From NCBI GenBank assembly GCA_949297805.1, contig CASFTG010000001.1, positions 620,001-684,000 of the forward strand: a stretch of 64,000 bases of DNA. The letters are read 5' to 3'. A program made the translations under genes and the position numbers. The notes under the pieces are model-generated. The model made no database searches, was not told the DNA's origin, and worked only from the letters and a program-made list of their open reading frames with translations. Of this stretch, positions 44,009-52,271 are shown piece by piece; the first letter of the stretch is position 1; every line of letters starts with the position of its first letter. The DNA is from an uncultured bacterium. GTDB taxonomy: Bacteria > Bacillota_I > Bacilli_A > RFN20 > CAG-826.

Positions 44009-45538
44009 TTAGTTGGACTTCGGATTGTAGTGTCCAGAATCACTGGCGAGCCCAACGATTTCCTTGAACTCCTCTTTGTACTTGTCTTTGGCTAAATAGG
44101 TTTCCAAATCTCTTAGCCGTGTTAAAACATTAGCCAGCGAGGCGTCGGCGGCGTATTTCGATTGGCGGAGAACCAAAGCGAACTCGGCGACGCAGGAAGC
44201 GAAAAGCGTGTCCTCGTTTTCCTTTTCGTCGCCATTTACCGATAAAGTCACCTCTTGATCGGCCTTTTCGGTGTCTTTATAACGGATGGTGACCTCAGCG
44301 AGCCCCGTCCCGTTTTCTTCCGCCGATTCAGCCGGGACCAATTCATACATCACCGTAACGCAGAGGTTGCTGCCGATCTCGCCGGCATCCTTATCGGAAT
44401 TATTGAAGTCGTCTTCCGAAATCCGCTTCATGTCATAGCCTAGTAAGCGATAGGAAGAAACCGTTTCCGGGTTAAAGGTCACCCCGGCCTTGGCGTCATT
44501 CGCTACGGTGTAAAGGGTGCCGGATAGTTCCTCGGTGAATACTTTCTCGGCTTCAAGCTGGGTGTCGATATAGGCATAGTTGCCGTTGCCATTCAAAGCC
44601 AAGGTTTGCATCAAATCGTCTCGGGTATTGCCTAGCCCCACCCCGACGACCGAAAGGGCGATACCCGACATCGCTTTCTCCTGGATGAATTCGGTCAGTT
44701 CCTCGGTGTCGGAGATTCCGACGTTGAAATCCCCGTCGGTCAGGATGATGACCCGGTTATTCCCGTTCTCTGCTTTATGGGCCCCGGCTTGTTCATAAGC
44801 AAGCTCCAATCCGCCGGACCCGCTGGTGGAGCCATAGGCAGTCAGTTTCGACAGGGCTTGCCTAATCTTCGTCTTCCCCTCGGTTGTGGCCGGGGTGCTT
44901 TCTAAGACGGTTTGGACGCCGCTCGCGTAAGTCACGATGGCAACCCGGTCGGTATCGGTCAGCCCATCGACGAGTTTGTTGGCCCCGTATTTGACTAGTT
45001 CTAATCGGCTCATCCCTTCATATCCCCCGACGGCGCTCCCCATCGAGCCGGAGACATCGACTAAGAGGACGTAATTGGCATCCCCCGAGACTTCCGCCTC
45101 CTCGGTTTTGATCCCGAGGGTCAAAAGCTCGTGCTCGCTATTCCAGGGACATTCGGACATATAAGCCGTAACTCCGAGCCCTTCGCCCTTTTCTGGCGCC
45201 GGGTAATCGTAATCGAAATAATTGACCAATTCCTCCAATCGGACCGAATCGGCGGCGACTTTTTGCCCTAACCGGATCTGAGCCCGGACGTAGGAATAGC
45301 CGGCGGTGTTCCGATCGAGGGAGAAATAAGAAGACGGCGTTTCCGCGGTTTCAATGAACCCTTGCTCGATAATGCTATCGTATTGATAGTTCGGGCCTTC
45401 ATCTTCCCAAGGCAAGCCGTCCCCGGAAGGGATGGCCATCCCCCCTTCGTAATAGTTGTCAAGCGGAGCCCCGTTACAACCGATAAGCAGCCCGAGGCTG
45501 ATGGCCCCGCTCGCGATGGCTAGATAACGTTTCTGCAT
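44009..45538 (-). CDS. VWA-domain lipoprotein, YfbK-like
   Basis: 509 residues from the ATG at 45538 (AGGAGG site), with a lipoprotein signal ending LLIGC (Cys21). The N-terminal part of the mature protein (SYFSLDRNTAGYSYVRAQIR, RLEELVNYFDYDYPAP, CPWNSEHELLTLGIKTEE) is the YfbK-type leader domain. It is followed by a von Willebrand A domain with a complete MIDAS motif (LLVDVSGSMGSA, ILTDGDFNVG) and a C-terminal domain. Members bind protein ligands through a metal ion; the ligand here is unknown. A stand-alone gene between uvrC and tRNA-Arg. Confidence 0.88.
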   Translation of the reverse strand: MQKRYLAIASGAISLGLLIGCNGAPLDNYYEGGMAIPSGDGLPWEDEGPNYQYDSIIEQGFIETAETPSSYFSLDRNTAGYSYVRAQIRLGQKVAADSVRLEELVNYFDYDYPAPEKGEGLGVTAYMSECPWNSEHELLTLGIKTEEAEVSGDANYVLLVDVSGSMGSAVGGYEGMSRLELVKYGANKLVDGLTDTDRVAIVTYASGVQTVLESTPATTEGKTKIRQALSKLTAYGSTSGSGGLELAYEQAGAHKAENGNNRVIILTDGDFNVGISDTEELTEFIQEKAMSGIALSVVGVGLGNTRDDLMQTLALNGNGNYAYIDTQLEAEKVFTEELSGTLYTVANDAKAGVTFNPETVSSYRLLGYDMKRISEDDFNNSDKDAGEIGSNLCVTVMYELVPAESAEENGTGLAEVTIRYKDTEKADQEVTLSVNGDEKENEDTLFASCVAEFALVLRQSKYAADASLANVLTRLRDLETYLAKDKYKEEFKEIVGLASDSGHYNPKSN

Positions 45539-45652
45539 TTTTCCGCCTCCTATGCCTATATCTATTATTCCGCTCTTTCTATCTTTGAGAAGGGTTTTCG
45601 CTCGGCTGACTAGACAGATGTGGCTTAATATCAGGCCTGAAAATACCAAAAA

Positions 45653-45683
45653 ATCCCCCATCATCACTAAGGAATTGGGGGAT
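45653..45683 (-). terminator. Terminator after uvrC
   Basis: ATCCCCC/GGGGGAT stem with a 17-base loop followed by TTTTTTGG on the minus strand, 9 bases after the uvrC stop. Confidence 0.8.
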
Positions 45684-45692
45684 AGTCGATAC

Positions 45693-47459
45693 TTAATCGG
45701 CTTCGTGAAGTTTTTGGTATAACTCGTGGGCGACGTCTTTCGGCAGCGATTGACTTAGCTCTAACTCCGAGGCGTTCAATAAAGCCTCTTTGCTTTTATA
45801 AACCGACCGGAGTTGCTCAGCCCGCTTGGCCCCCAGCCCCTTGATCCCGTCGAAGATCGAGGAAAGGAAGGAGGCGGACCGCTTCTGATGGTGATAGCCG
45901 ATGGCGAACCGGTGGACCTCATCCTGCATCCGCATCAGCAGGAAAAACAAAGGCGAGGCCGGATCTAACGGAAACTCATGGCCATCGATATCGACCAAAG
46001 CATCGGTTTGGTGGCGATCATTCTTCCTCAATCCATAAACCGGAATCTTGGCTTTGGCGATATCTAATCCTTCGGTCGCGGCTCGAACTTGGGTAAGGCC
46101 GCCATCGGTTAAGATCAAATCGGGCAGTTTCTCGTTTTCTTCGACCAGACGCTTGTAACGGCGCGACACCACCTCGATCATTGAATGGTAATCGTCGCCG
46201 GCGTTCTCTTCGGCTAGCCGGAACTTCCGATACATCTTCTTGTTCGGAGCCCCGTTGATGAAGCAGACCATCGCCCCGACTGGGCTATCGCCTTGAAGGT
46301 GGGAGTTATCGAAAAGCTCGATCCGCAAGGGGGTCTTGATATGAAGCAATTTCCCGAGTTCCTCCAATAAGGAGAGGTTATCGTCATCGATCCGCGAAGA
46401 GAGAAAGAACTCGTCGAGAGCGGCCTTGGCATTCAATTCGGCCATCACAATCAAATCGAGCAGTCTTCCTTCTTGGGGGATGGTGACTTTCAAATCCGGG
46501 GCGAAGGTGCTTTCTAAGTTCGCCGCTACTTCCTCAAGTCTAGTCAAGGCGAGTTTTGGCAATTCATGATTGGCGTAATATTGCTCGATCAGATCGGTCA
46601 ATTGCTCCCCCACCTCACCAAAACTCGAGACCACGTGGGTCTTTTTGCCCAATAGGCACCCACCCCGATAATTGAGGATGGCCAAGGAAAGATGAGACTC
46701 CCGTTCGGAATAGGCGAAGACATCGCAAGAGGGCAGGTCTTTGAACTCGACCCGCTGGGCCGAGAGGACATGGCCGATGGAATCAAGCGTTTTCTTGTAT
46801 TCTCCGGCCATCTCGAAATCCAATCGCGCGGCCGCTTCTTCCATTTTCTTACTCAGTTCCGCCTTCTCTTGGCTGGCATCCCCGCCTAAAAAGCGTTTGA
46901 TTGAATCGCTTAAAGCTTGGCTTTGCTCCGCGTTGACTTTATTGATACAAGGGGCTAAGCATTGGCCAAGCGAATAGTAAAGGCAGGGTCTTGTAGGGAT
47001 GTTCCGGCATTTCCTAGTCGGGAAAATCTTATTCAGCAGATCAAGGACCGCCGCCGCGGCATAGCCGGAGGGATAAGGGCCGAAATAATCGTAATGCTTA
47101 TCCTTTTTGTTCCGGGCGATCCGTAGCACCGGGTCATTCCCTTTCTTCAAAGCCAAATAAGGATAATGGGAATCATCCATCAACATGATGTTATAACGAG
47201 GATGATGGGTTTGGATGAGGTTCATCTCGAGGATGAAGGCCTCTTTGTCGCTATTGACGAGGATGGTCTCGAAATGGTGGACGTGGCTCACCATCGCCGC
47301 CACTTTCCCAACCTGGGGACGAAGGAAATACTGCGAGACCCGCTTCTGGAGCGATTTAGCCTTGCCAATATAGATGATCTCGTCATCCTCGTTCTTCATC
47401 AAATACACCCCGGGGGAATCAGGGAGCAAGGAGATGAGCCGGGATAAGAGTTCGCTCAT
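45693..47459 (-). CDS. uvrC: Excinuclease ABC subunit C
   Basis: Makes the dual incisions in nucleotide excision repair. 588 residues: GIY-YIG nuclease at the N-terminus (PGVYLMKNEDDEIIYIGKAK), a UVR region, the C-terminal RNase-H-like nuclease (IELFDNSHLQGDSPVGAMVC, DLILTDGGLTQV) and helix-hairpin-helix units at the end (IFDGIKGLGAKRAEQLRSVY). The start overlaps the mutS2 stop by 4 bases. Confidence 0.97.
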   Translation of the reverse strand: MSELLSRLISLLPDSPGVYLMKNEDDEIIYIGKAKSLQKRVSQYFLRPQVGKVAAMVSHVHHFETILVNSDKEAFILEMNLIQTHHPRYNIMLMDDSHYPYLALKKGNDPVLRIARNKKDKHYDYFGPYPSGYAAAAVLDLLNKIFPTRKCRNIPTRPCLYYSLGQCLAPCINKVNAEQSQALSDSIKRFLGGDASQEKAELSKKMEEAAARLDFEMAGEYKKTLDSIGHVLSAQRVEFKDLPSCDVFAYSERESHLSLAILNYRGGCLLGKKTHVVSSFGEVGEQLTDLIEQYYANHELPKLALTRLEEVAANLESTFAPDLKVTIPQEGRLLDLIVMAELNAKAALDEFFLSSRIDDDNLSLLEELGKLLHIKTPLRIELFDNSHLQGDSPVGAMVCFINGAPNKKMYRKFRLAEENAGDDYHSMIEVVSRRYKRLVEENEKLPDLILTDGGLTQVRAATEGLDIAKAKIPVYGLRKNDRHQTDALVDIDGHEFPLDPASPLFFLLMRMQDEVHRFAIGYHHQKRSASFLSSIFDGIKGLGAKRAEQLRSVYKSKEALLNASELELSQSLPKDVAHELYQKLHEAD

Positions 47460-49762
47460 TTGAGGTACACCATCGTCGCCCCGGCCCCGCCTTCGCCTTC
47501 GCCAGCCATCTCAAAACGATCGATGAAAGAATGGGTTTTGCAATACTCGGCCGTCATTCTTTTCAAAGCCCCCGAGCCAAGCCCATGGATGATTCGGACC
47601 CGCTTAAACCCTTTAACCCGGCAGGAATCAAGATACCGATCGAGTTCTTGCTTGGCTTCCTCATAACGCAATCCGATTAAGTTGCATTCCAGCGACAGGC
47701 TCTTGTCTTTGGCCAGTCCATCAAGCACCGCCCCTTTTAAAGATGGCTTAGCCGATTCGGGGGCCGCCACCCTCTTTAAAGAATCGATAGCCAAAGTAAA
47801 GCTCATCCCTTTGGAAGAGGAGACGACGGCTTTCTTCCCGCTTAGTTTGGTGATGGTTCCTTGTAAAGGATAATCAAGCGATTCGACGTAATCCCCTTCT
47901 TTTAAAGGTTCGGCCGACCGGGGGCTGAGCGCCCCATCGTCTTCTTTCATTAACTCATCGAGCTGGGCTTTGGCTTTGACCGCCTCATGGAGTTTGACCC
48001 CGGGCTGGGATAGGGATTTGATGGCTTCTTCCGCTTGCGATTTGGCCTTAGCCAGCACCGCTTCGGTCTTAGCCTCAAGGCTTTCGGCGAATTGTTTCTT
48101 TTCCTTTTCGAAAGACGCTTCTTTTTTGCTTAGTTCGGCTCTTTCGTCTTCGATTTGCCGTTGTTTTTCCTTCAAAGAAGCCCGTAAATCTTCATTTTCT
48201 TTGATCAAAGACGAGAGTTTCTTAATCGAGGCGGCGACCGAGACCTCCTCCCCGTCTTTGGCGATTTGCTTAGCCCGGCTGACGACATCATGATCAAGGC
48301 CGAACCGCTCGGACAAGACCAAGGCGAAGGATTCACCGGGGCTCCCGACATGAAGATGGTAAGTCGGCTCTAAGGTCGCCTCGTCGAACTCCATGCAGGC
48401 GTTGCTCGCCCCTTCCTCGCTTAAAGCGAATTCCTTGACCAATTCAAAATGGCTCGAGACCAAGGCGAAGCAGCCGATGGAAAGCACTTTCTCCAATAAG
48501 GCGACGGCGATGGCCTCCCCTTCGTGGGGAGAGGTGCCGGTTCCGACCTCATCAAGTAAAAGCAAGGAATGGGAATCGATGTTTTTTAAACAAGTCGCGA
48601 TCGAATGGATATGGCCGGAGAAAGTCGAAAGGTTGTCATCAAGCGATTGATGGTCCCCGATGTCGGCCTCAATGGAAGAGAAATACGGAATCTCCGCCCC
48701 TTGTCCGCATGGAAGGGGAAATCCCATCTTAAACAGAATCGCGATGATTCCGACCGTCTTCAAAGCCACCGTCTTGCCCCCGGCATTGGGGCCAGAGATG
48801 ACCAATAGGCGCCTTTTCTTCGATAAGGAGAAAGTATTGGGGATGGCTTTCTCCTTGCCAAGCAAAGGATGCCAGCCATCGGGGATATAGAGATTAGAGG
48901 AAATTTGCCCGACATGGCCTTCGTTTTCGCTCATCCATTTGGCTTTGGCCAAACGCAGGTCCTCATCGGATAAAGTGTCGTTGGTCAACTCGATATCCTC
49001 GGCCTGACTGCCGACTAAGGCAGAAAGACGGCGCAGCACTTTGGCGACCTCGTCTTTCTCCTCTTCCAATAAACCCGAAAGCTTGGCGTTAAGGGAAACG
49101 AGCCGTTCGGGCTCGATGAAAATCGAAGCCCCGGAGCCGGAATAGCCTAGGCTATTGCCAGGGACCTTGGATTTATAGGCGTTAAGGACCGGCAATACGT
49201 AATGCCCATCCCGCATGGTCAGGGTCGGGGCGCTTAAATAATCGCGATAGTCATTGACCAAGGAAGAGAGCTTATCCTGGATGGCCCGGGTGGTCGATTT
49301 GATGGAAGAACGGACGCTGCGCAGTTCCGGCGAGGCTTTGTCGACGACATAAAAAGACGAATCGATGCAGCGATCGATTTCCTCGACTAATGATGGAAAA
49401 CTCGGGATATAGGAGGCGATCCGAGTAAGGATCGGGGCATCCTCGACCCCGGCGGCGAATTGCTTATAGGCGGCGGCCGCCTTCCCTTCCTCGGCGATCT
49501 GCTTCAATTGATGCTCATCAAGGCCGGCCCCTTTGGAGGCTAAGTTCAATAACGGCCGCAGATCCTCACCCGTTTGGAGAGGAATCGCCCCGTAACGGGC
49601 GTAGACGAGTTCCATCTCGCGGATCCCATTTAAGGTCTCCTCTAAGTCCAGTTTCGACAAAAAGCCGACCTTTAGGGCCTTCTCTTTCCCCCTAACCGTC
49701 AGGCAACGGGCGGCGAATAATGCCTTTAAGCGATCGATCTGCAGTTCTTCGTAAGCTTCCAT
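47456..49762 (-). CDS. mutS2: Endonuclease MutS2
   Basis: A MutS homologue without mismatch-recognition domains; in Bacilli it acts on branched DNA and collided ribosomes. 768 residues: core and clamp helices, ATPase with Walker A ISGPNAGGKTVALKTVG and LLLLDEVGTGTSPHEG, a coiled-coil segment (about 500-610) and a C-terminal Smr nuclease domain (NLIGLRYEEAKQELDRYLD, IIHGLGSGALKRM). No ribosome binding site: TATAAT lies 10 bases before the ATG. Confidence 0.96.
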   Translation of the reverse strand: MEAYEELQIDRLKALFAARCLTVRGKEKALKVGFLSKLDLEETLNGIREMELVYARYGAIPLQTGEDLRPLLNLASKGAGLDEHQLKQIAEEGKAAAAYKQFAAGVEDAPILTRIASYIPSFPSLVEEIDRCIDSSFYVVDKASPELRSVRSSIKSTTRAIQDKLSSLVNDYRDYLSAPTLTMRDGHYVLPVLNAYKSKVPGNSLGYSGSGASIFIEPERLVSLNAKLSGLLEEEKDEVAKVLRRLSALVGSQAEDIELTNDTLSDEDLRLAKAKWMSENEGHVGQISSNLYIPDGWHPLLGKEKAIPNTFSLSKKRRLLVISGPNAGGKTVALKTVGIIAILFKMGFPLPCGQGAEIPYFSSIEADIGDHQSLDDNLSTFSGHIHSIATCLKNIDSHSLLLLDEVGTGTSPHEGEAIAVALLEKVLSIGCFALVSSHFELVKEFALSEEGASNACMEFDEATLEPTYHLHVGSPGESFALVLSERFGLDHDVVSRAKQIAKDGEEVSVAASIKKLSSLIKENEDLRASLKEKQRQIEDERAELSKKEASFEKEKKQFAESLEAKTEAVLAKAKSQAEEAIKSLSQPGVKLHEAVKAKAQLDELMKEDDGALSPRSAEPLKEGDYVESLDYPLQGTITKLSGKKAVVSSSKGMSFTLAIDSLKRVAAPESAKPSLKGAVLDGLAKDKSLSLECNLIGLRYEEAKQELDRYLDSCRVKGFKRVRIIHGLGSGALKRMTAEYCKTHSFIDRFEMAGEGEGGAGATMVYLK

Positions 49763-49772
49763 TTGCCCAAAG

Positions 49773-49805
49773 ATTATACGCGAATAGAGGAAGCGAAGGT
49801 ATAAT
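49773..49805. promoter_or_regulatory. Back-to-back -10 boxes in the 49-base mutS2/rnhC gap
   Basis: TATAAT on the minus strand (49773-49778) ends 10 bases before the mutS2 ATG, and TATAAT on the plus strand (49800-49805) ends 6 bases before the rnhC ATG. The gap is too short for two ordinary promoters with leaders. Neither gene has a ribosome binding site, so both mRNAs are predicted to be leaderless or nearly so. The -35 matches are poor. Confidence 0.6.
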
Positions 49806-49811
49806 CAGCCC

Positions 49812-50696
49812 ATGCCCACCGTCGCCATCGAGTTATCCTTGCCCCAATCCGAACGGATCAAACGCCGTTACCAGCCCTATAAGCAACCCTCCCCCACCCC
49901 TTATCACGATTTCTTTGCCCAAGGTGAGGGATTCACCTTATCGCTATATAAAGGGGAGGAGACCGAGAAACTGGTTATTCAAGGGAATAAGGCCGAGGAG
50001 ACCGAAGCGGATATCCGGCGGTTTTTGCTCGTCCCCAACCGCCCCCGAACTTGCCCGGTCCCGATTGATGAGTTAGGAAGCGACGAGGTCGGGACCGGCG
50101 ATTATTTCGGCCCCATCGTCGTGGTGGCGGCTTACCTCGATAACCGCGGCTACCGATTGGCGAAGAAAGAAGGGGCGACCGATTCGAAATTGCTTAGCGA
50201 CGAGCAGATCAAAAAGATCTACGATGAATTGAAGACCAAGATCGACTTCTCCGCCGTCATCTTAAGCCCGGCTAAATACAACGAAGCCCACGAAAAAGGC
50301 TATAACATGAACGCCATCAAGGCGAAGATGCATAATGCCGCCTTGCTAAAACTCCATTCCCGGCACCCGTCGGCTAGGATGTGCATCGACCAATTCGCAG
50401 AGCCCGGGGTCTATTTCAATTATCTCAAAGGCGAAAAGGAAATCGCCAAGCCCTTGCTTTTCTCAACCAAAGGCGAGTTGGCCTTCACCTGCGTCGCCCT
50501 CGCCTCGGTTTTCGCCCGGGCTATCTTCTTGGAGAAAATGGAGGAATACTCCAAAGAAATCGGGAAGGGTATCCCCTTTGGGGCGGGCAAAGACGTTGAT
50601 AAATTCGCCGCCTCTTTAGTTAAGGAAAAAGGCCAGGAAACCCTGGCCCATTACGCGAAGATATCGTTTAAGAACACCGCGAAAATCTTAGGCTAA
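49812..50696 (+). CDS. rnhC: Ribonuclease HIII
   Basis: Removes RNA from RNA-DNA hybrids. 294 residues: an N-terminal TBP-like substrate-binding domain (about 1-75), then the type 2 RNase H domain with GSDEVGTGDYFGPIVVVAA (the Asp-Glu pair), ATDSKLLSD, YNMNAIKAKMHN and CIDQFA. The GSDEVG form and the N-terminal domain identify RNase HIII as opposed to HII. Its last 9 bases overlap the convergent rluD gene. Confidence 0.95.
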   Translation: MPTVAIELSLPQSERIKRRYQPYKQPSPTPYHDFFAQGEGFTLSLYKGEETEKLVIQGNKAEETEADIRRFLLVPNRPRTCPVPIDELGSDEVGTGDYFGPIVVVAAYLDNRGYRLAKKEGATDSKLLSDEQIKKIYDELKTKIDFSAVILSPAKYNEAHEKGYNMNAIKAKMHNAALLKLHSRHPSARMCIDQFAEPGVYFNYLKGEKEIAKPLLFSTKGELAFTCVALASVFARAIFLEKMEEYSKEIGKGIPFGAGKDVDKFAASLVKEKGQETLAHYAKISFKNTAKILG

Positions 50697-51590
50697 ACTG
50701 TCTAATATCGTTTGGAAATCACTAGGCAATTCGCAGCTGAATTCCATTCTTTCCCCAGTCCGCGGATGGGTCAGGATCAGCTTTTGGGCATGAAGCAATT
50801 GATGGGTCGCCCCGAACCGCTTATTCCCTTTCCCATACAGTTCATCGCCGATGATCGGATGATGGATGTATTCGAGATGGGCTCTAATCTGATGGGTCCG
50901 CCCGGTTTCGAGGATGCAGCGGAGCAGACAGCAACGGTCTTTAAGGAATCGTTTCTCCACTTGAAAATGGGTGATAGCCATCTTGCCGTTTTCAACGTCC
51001 ACCGCCTGTTTAAGCCGGTTTTCCTTGCTCCGGGCTAGGGGAGCGATGATCTTGCCCCGCGCCTCCTCGATGATCCCATCGACTAGGGCTAAGTATTCCC
51101 GGTGCAAAGAATGGTCCTTCAGTTGGGCTTGCAGGTTCAATAAGGCGGCATCGTTTTTGGCGATGGCCAATAGCCCCGAGGTGTCTTTGTCGATCCGATG
51201 GGCCAATCCCGGCCGGGTCGGGTCATCGGCCAAGGCGAATTTGCCGAGCAGCCCATTGACCAAGGTGTGGTTGGGATTGCCAGCCCCGGGATGGACGACT
51301 AAGCCGGCCGGCTTATCGACGATCAGGATGTCCTCGTCTTCATAGACCACCTTAATCGGGATGTCCTCCGGCTCTAAGTCGGAAGAAGGCTCGACGTAGG
51401 GCTCATATTCGACCTCATCCCCTTCCGCGACCGGATAATGGGCGTTCTCGGCCTTTCCGTTGACCCACACCTTCCCCTCTTTGATGAGCTTCTGGCATTT
51501 GGAACGGGAAAGAGCGGCCCCGAAAGCGAAGAGAGCTTCGTCAAGACGCTTCCCCTCTAATTCGGGCGGAATGACCTTTTTATTGGTCAT
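50688..51590 (-). CDS. rluD: RluD-family 23S rRNA pseudouridine synthase
   Basis: 300 residues: S4 RNA-binding domain (RLDEALFAFGAALSRSKCQK, KEGKVWVNG) and the catalytic domain with HRIDKDTSGLLAIAKN (catalytic Asp), then the RTHQIRAHLEYI motif. The ATG at 51590 lies inside the end of lspA (11-base overlap). ileS-lspA-rluD is the classical Firmicutes order. Confidence 0.94.
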   Translation of the reverse strand: MTNKKVIPPELEGKRLDEALFAFGAALSRSKCQKLIKEGKVWVNGKAENAHYPVAEGDEVEYEPYVEPSSDLEPEDIPIKVVYEDEDILIVDKPAGLVVHPGAGNPNHTLVNGLLGKFALADDPTRPGLAHRIDKDTSGLLAIAKNDAALLNLQAQLKDHSLHREYLALVDGIIEEARGKIIAPLARSKENRLKQAVDVENGKMAITHFQVEKRFLKDRCCLLRCILETGRTHQIRAHLEYIHHPIIGDELYGKGNKRFGATHQLLHAQKLILTHPRTGERMEFSCELPSDFQTILDSLA

Positions 51591-52269
51591 CCTTCTCTCC
51601 CTTATCAATGTTATCTTGCTTTTCAATCGCCGAGACGATCTGCTCTTTCTCGGCTTCGGACGCTTCCGCTTGCTTCTTCTCCAACTCTTTTCCTTTCTCG
51701 ACCTCGCCTTTGATCAAATCGATGATGACGATGATGAGGAGGAAGATTATGCCAATCGTCAAATAGGCGTCGGCCGGATTGAAGGTAGCGAAGGGATTGA
51801 CGAAGGTGGTCTCCTTTCCCGGACCCCCGCCTAAGTAGAATTGGAAAAAGTCGATGACCCCGTCGAACCCGGTGGTCGCTTTCCAATAGAACACCCGGTC
51901 GATCATGTTGCCAACCGCCCCGGAAAGAAGCAATAAGCCCGTCAGCTTTTCGAACTTCTTGAGGCGGTGGTAACTATGGATTAGATAGACCAGGATGGCG
52001 ATCGATAAGACGATGGAGATGAGGATATTGACCACCCTTCCGGCCATCCCGTCGAATAATCCGAAGGCGATGCCGGTGTTGTAGGTAAGATAGATATAGA
52101 AGAAATTGGGAATGACCTCGATGGCCTGATGGGGGGTGCAGTAAGTCTGGACCAGCCATTTGGAAAGGAAGTCGAGGGCCACCAGAGCCAAAACAATGCC
52201 TAAGAAGATGAATAGTCCCTTCAAGGCTTTTTTATCGGGGCAGAAAAATGCCTTTAGCTTCTCTTTCAT
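51580..52269 (-). CDS. lspA: Lipoprotein signal peptidase LspA with long C-terminal tail
   Basis: The aspartyl protease that removes signal peptides from lipidated prolipoproteins. 229 residues against a usual 150-170. Four membrane helices, TYNTGIAFGLF, SGAVGNMIDR (first catalytic Asp) and TFNPADAYLTIG (second). The surplus is a charged C-terminal tail of about 45 residues (EVEKGKELEKKQAEASEAEK) and a longer loop before the second Asp. Its substrates in this window would be the eight predicted lipoproteins. The ATG at 52269 is 2 bases after the ileS stop; the upstream frame only repeats ileS codons. Confidence 0.94.
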   Translation of the reverse strand: MKEKLKAFFCPDKKALKGLFIFLGIVLALVALDFLSKWLVQTYCTPHQAIEVIPNFFYIYLTYNTGIAFGLFDGMAGRVVNILISIVLSIAILVYLIHSYHRLKKFEKLTGLLLLSGAVGNMIDRVFYWKATTGFDGVIDFFQFYLGGGPGKETTFVNPFATFNPADAYLTIGIIFLLIIVIIDLIKGEVEKGKELEKKQAEASEAEKEQIVSAIEKQDNIDKGEKDDQ

Positions 52270-52271
52270 AT

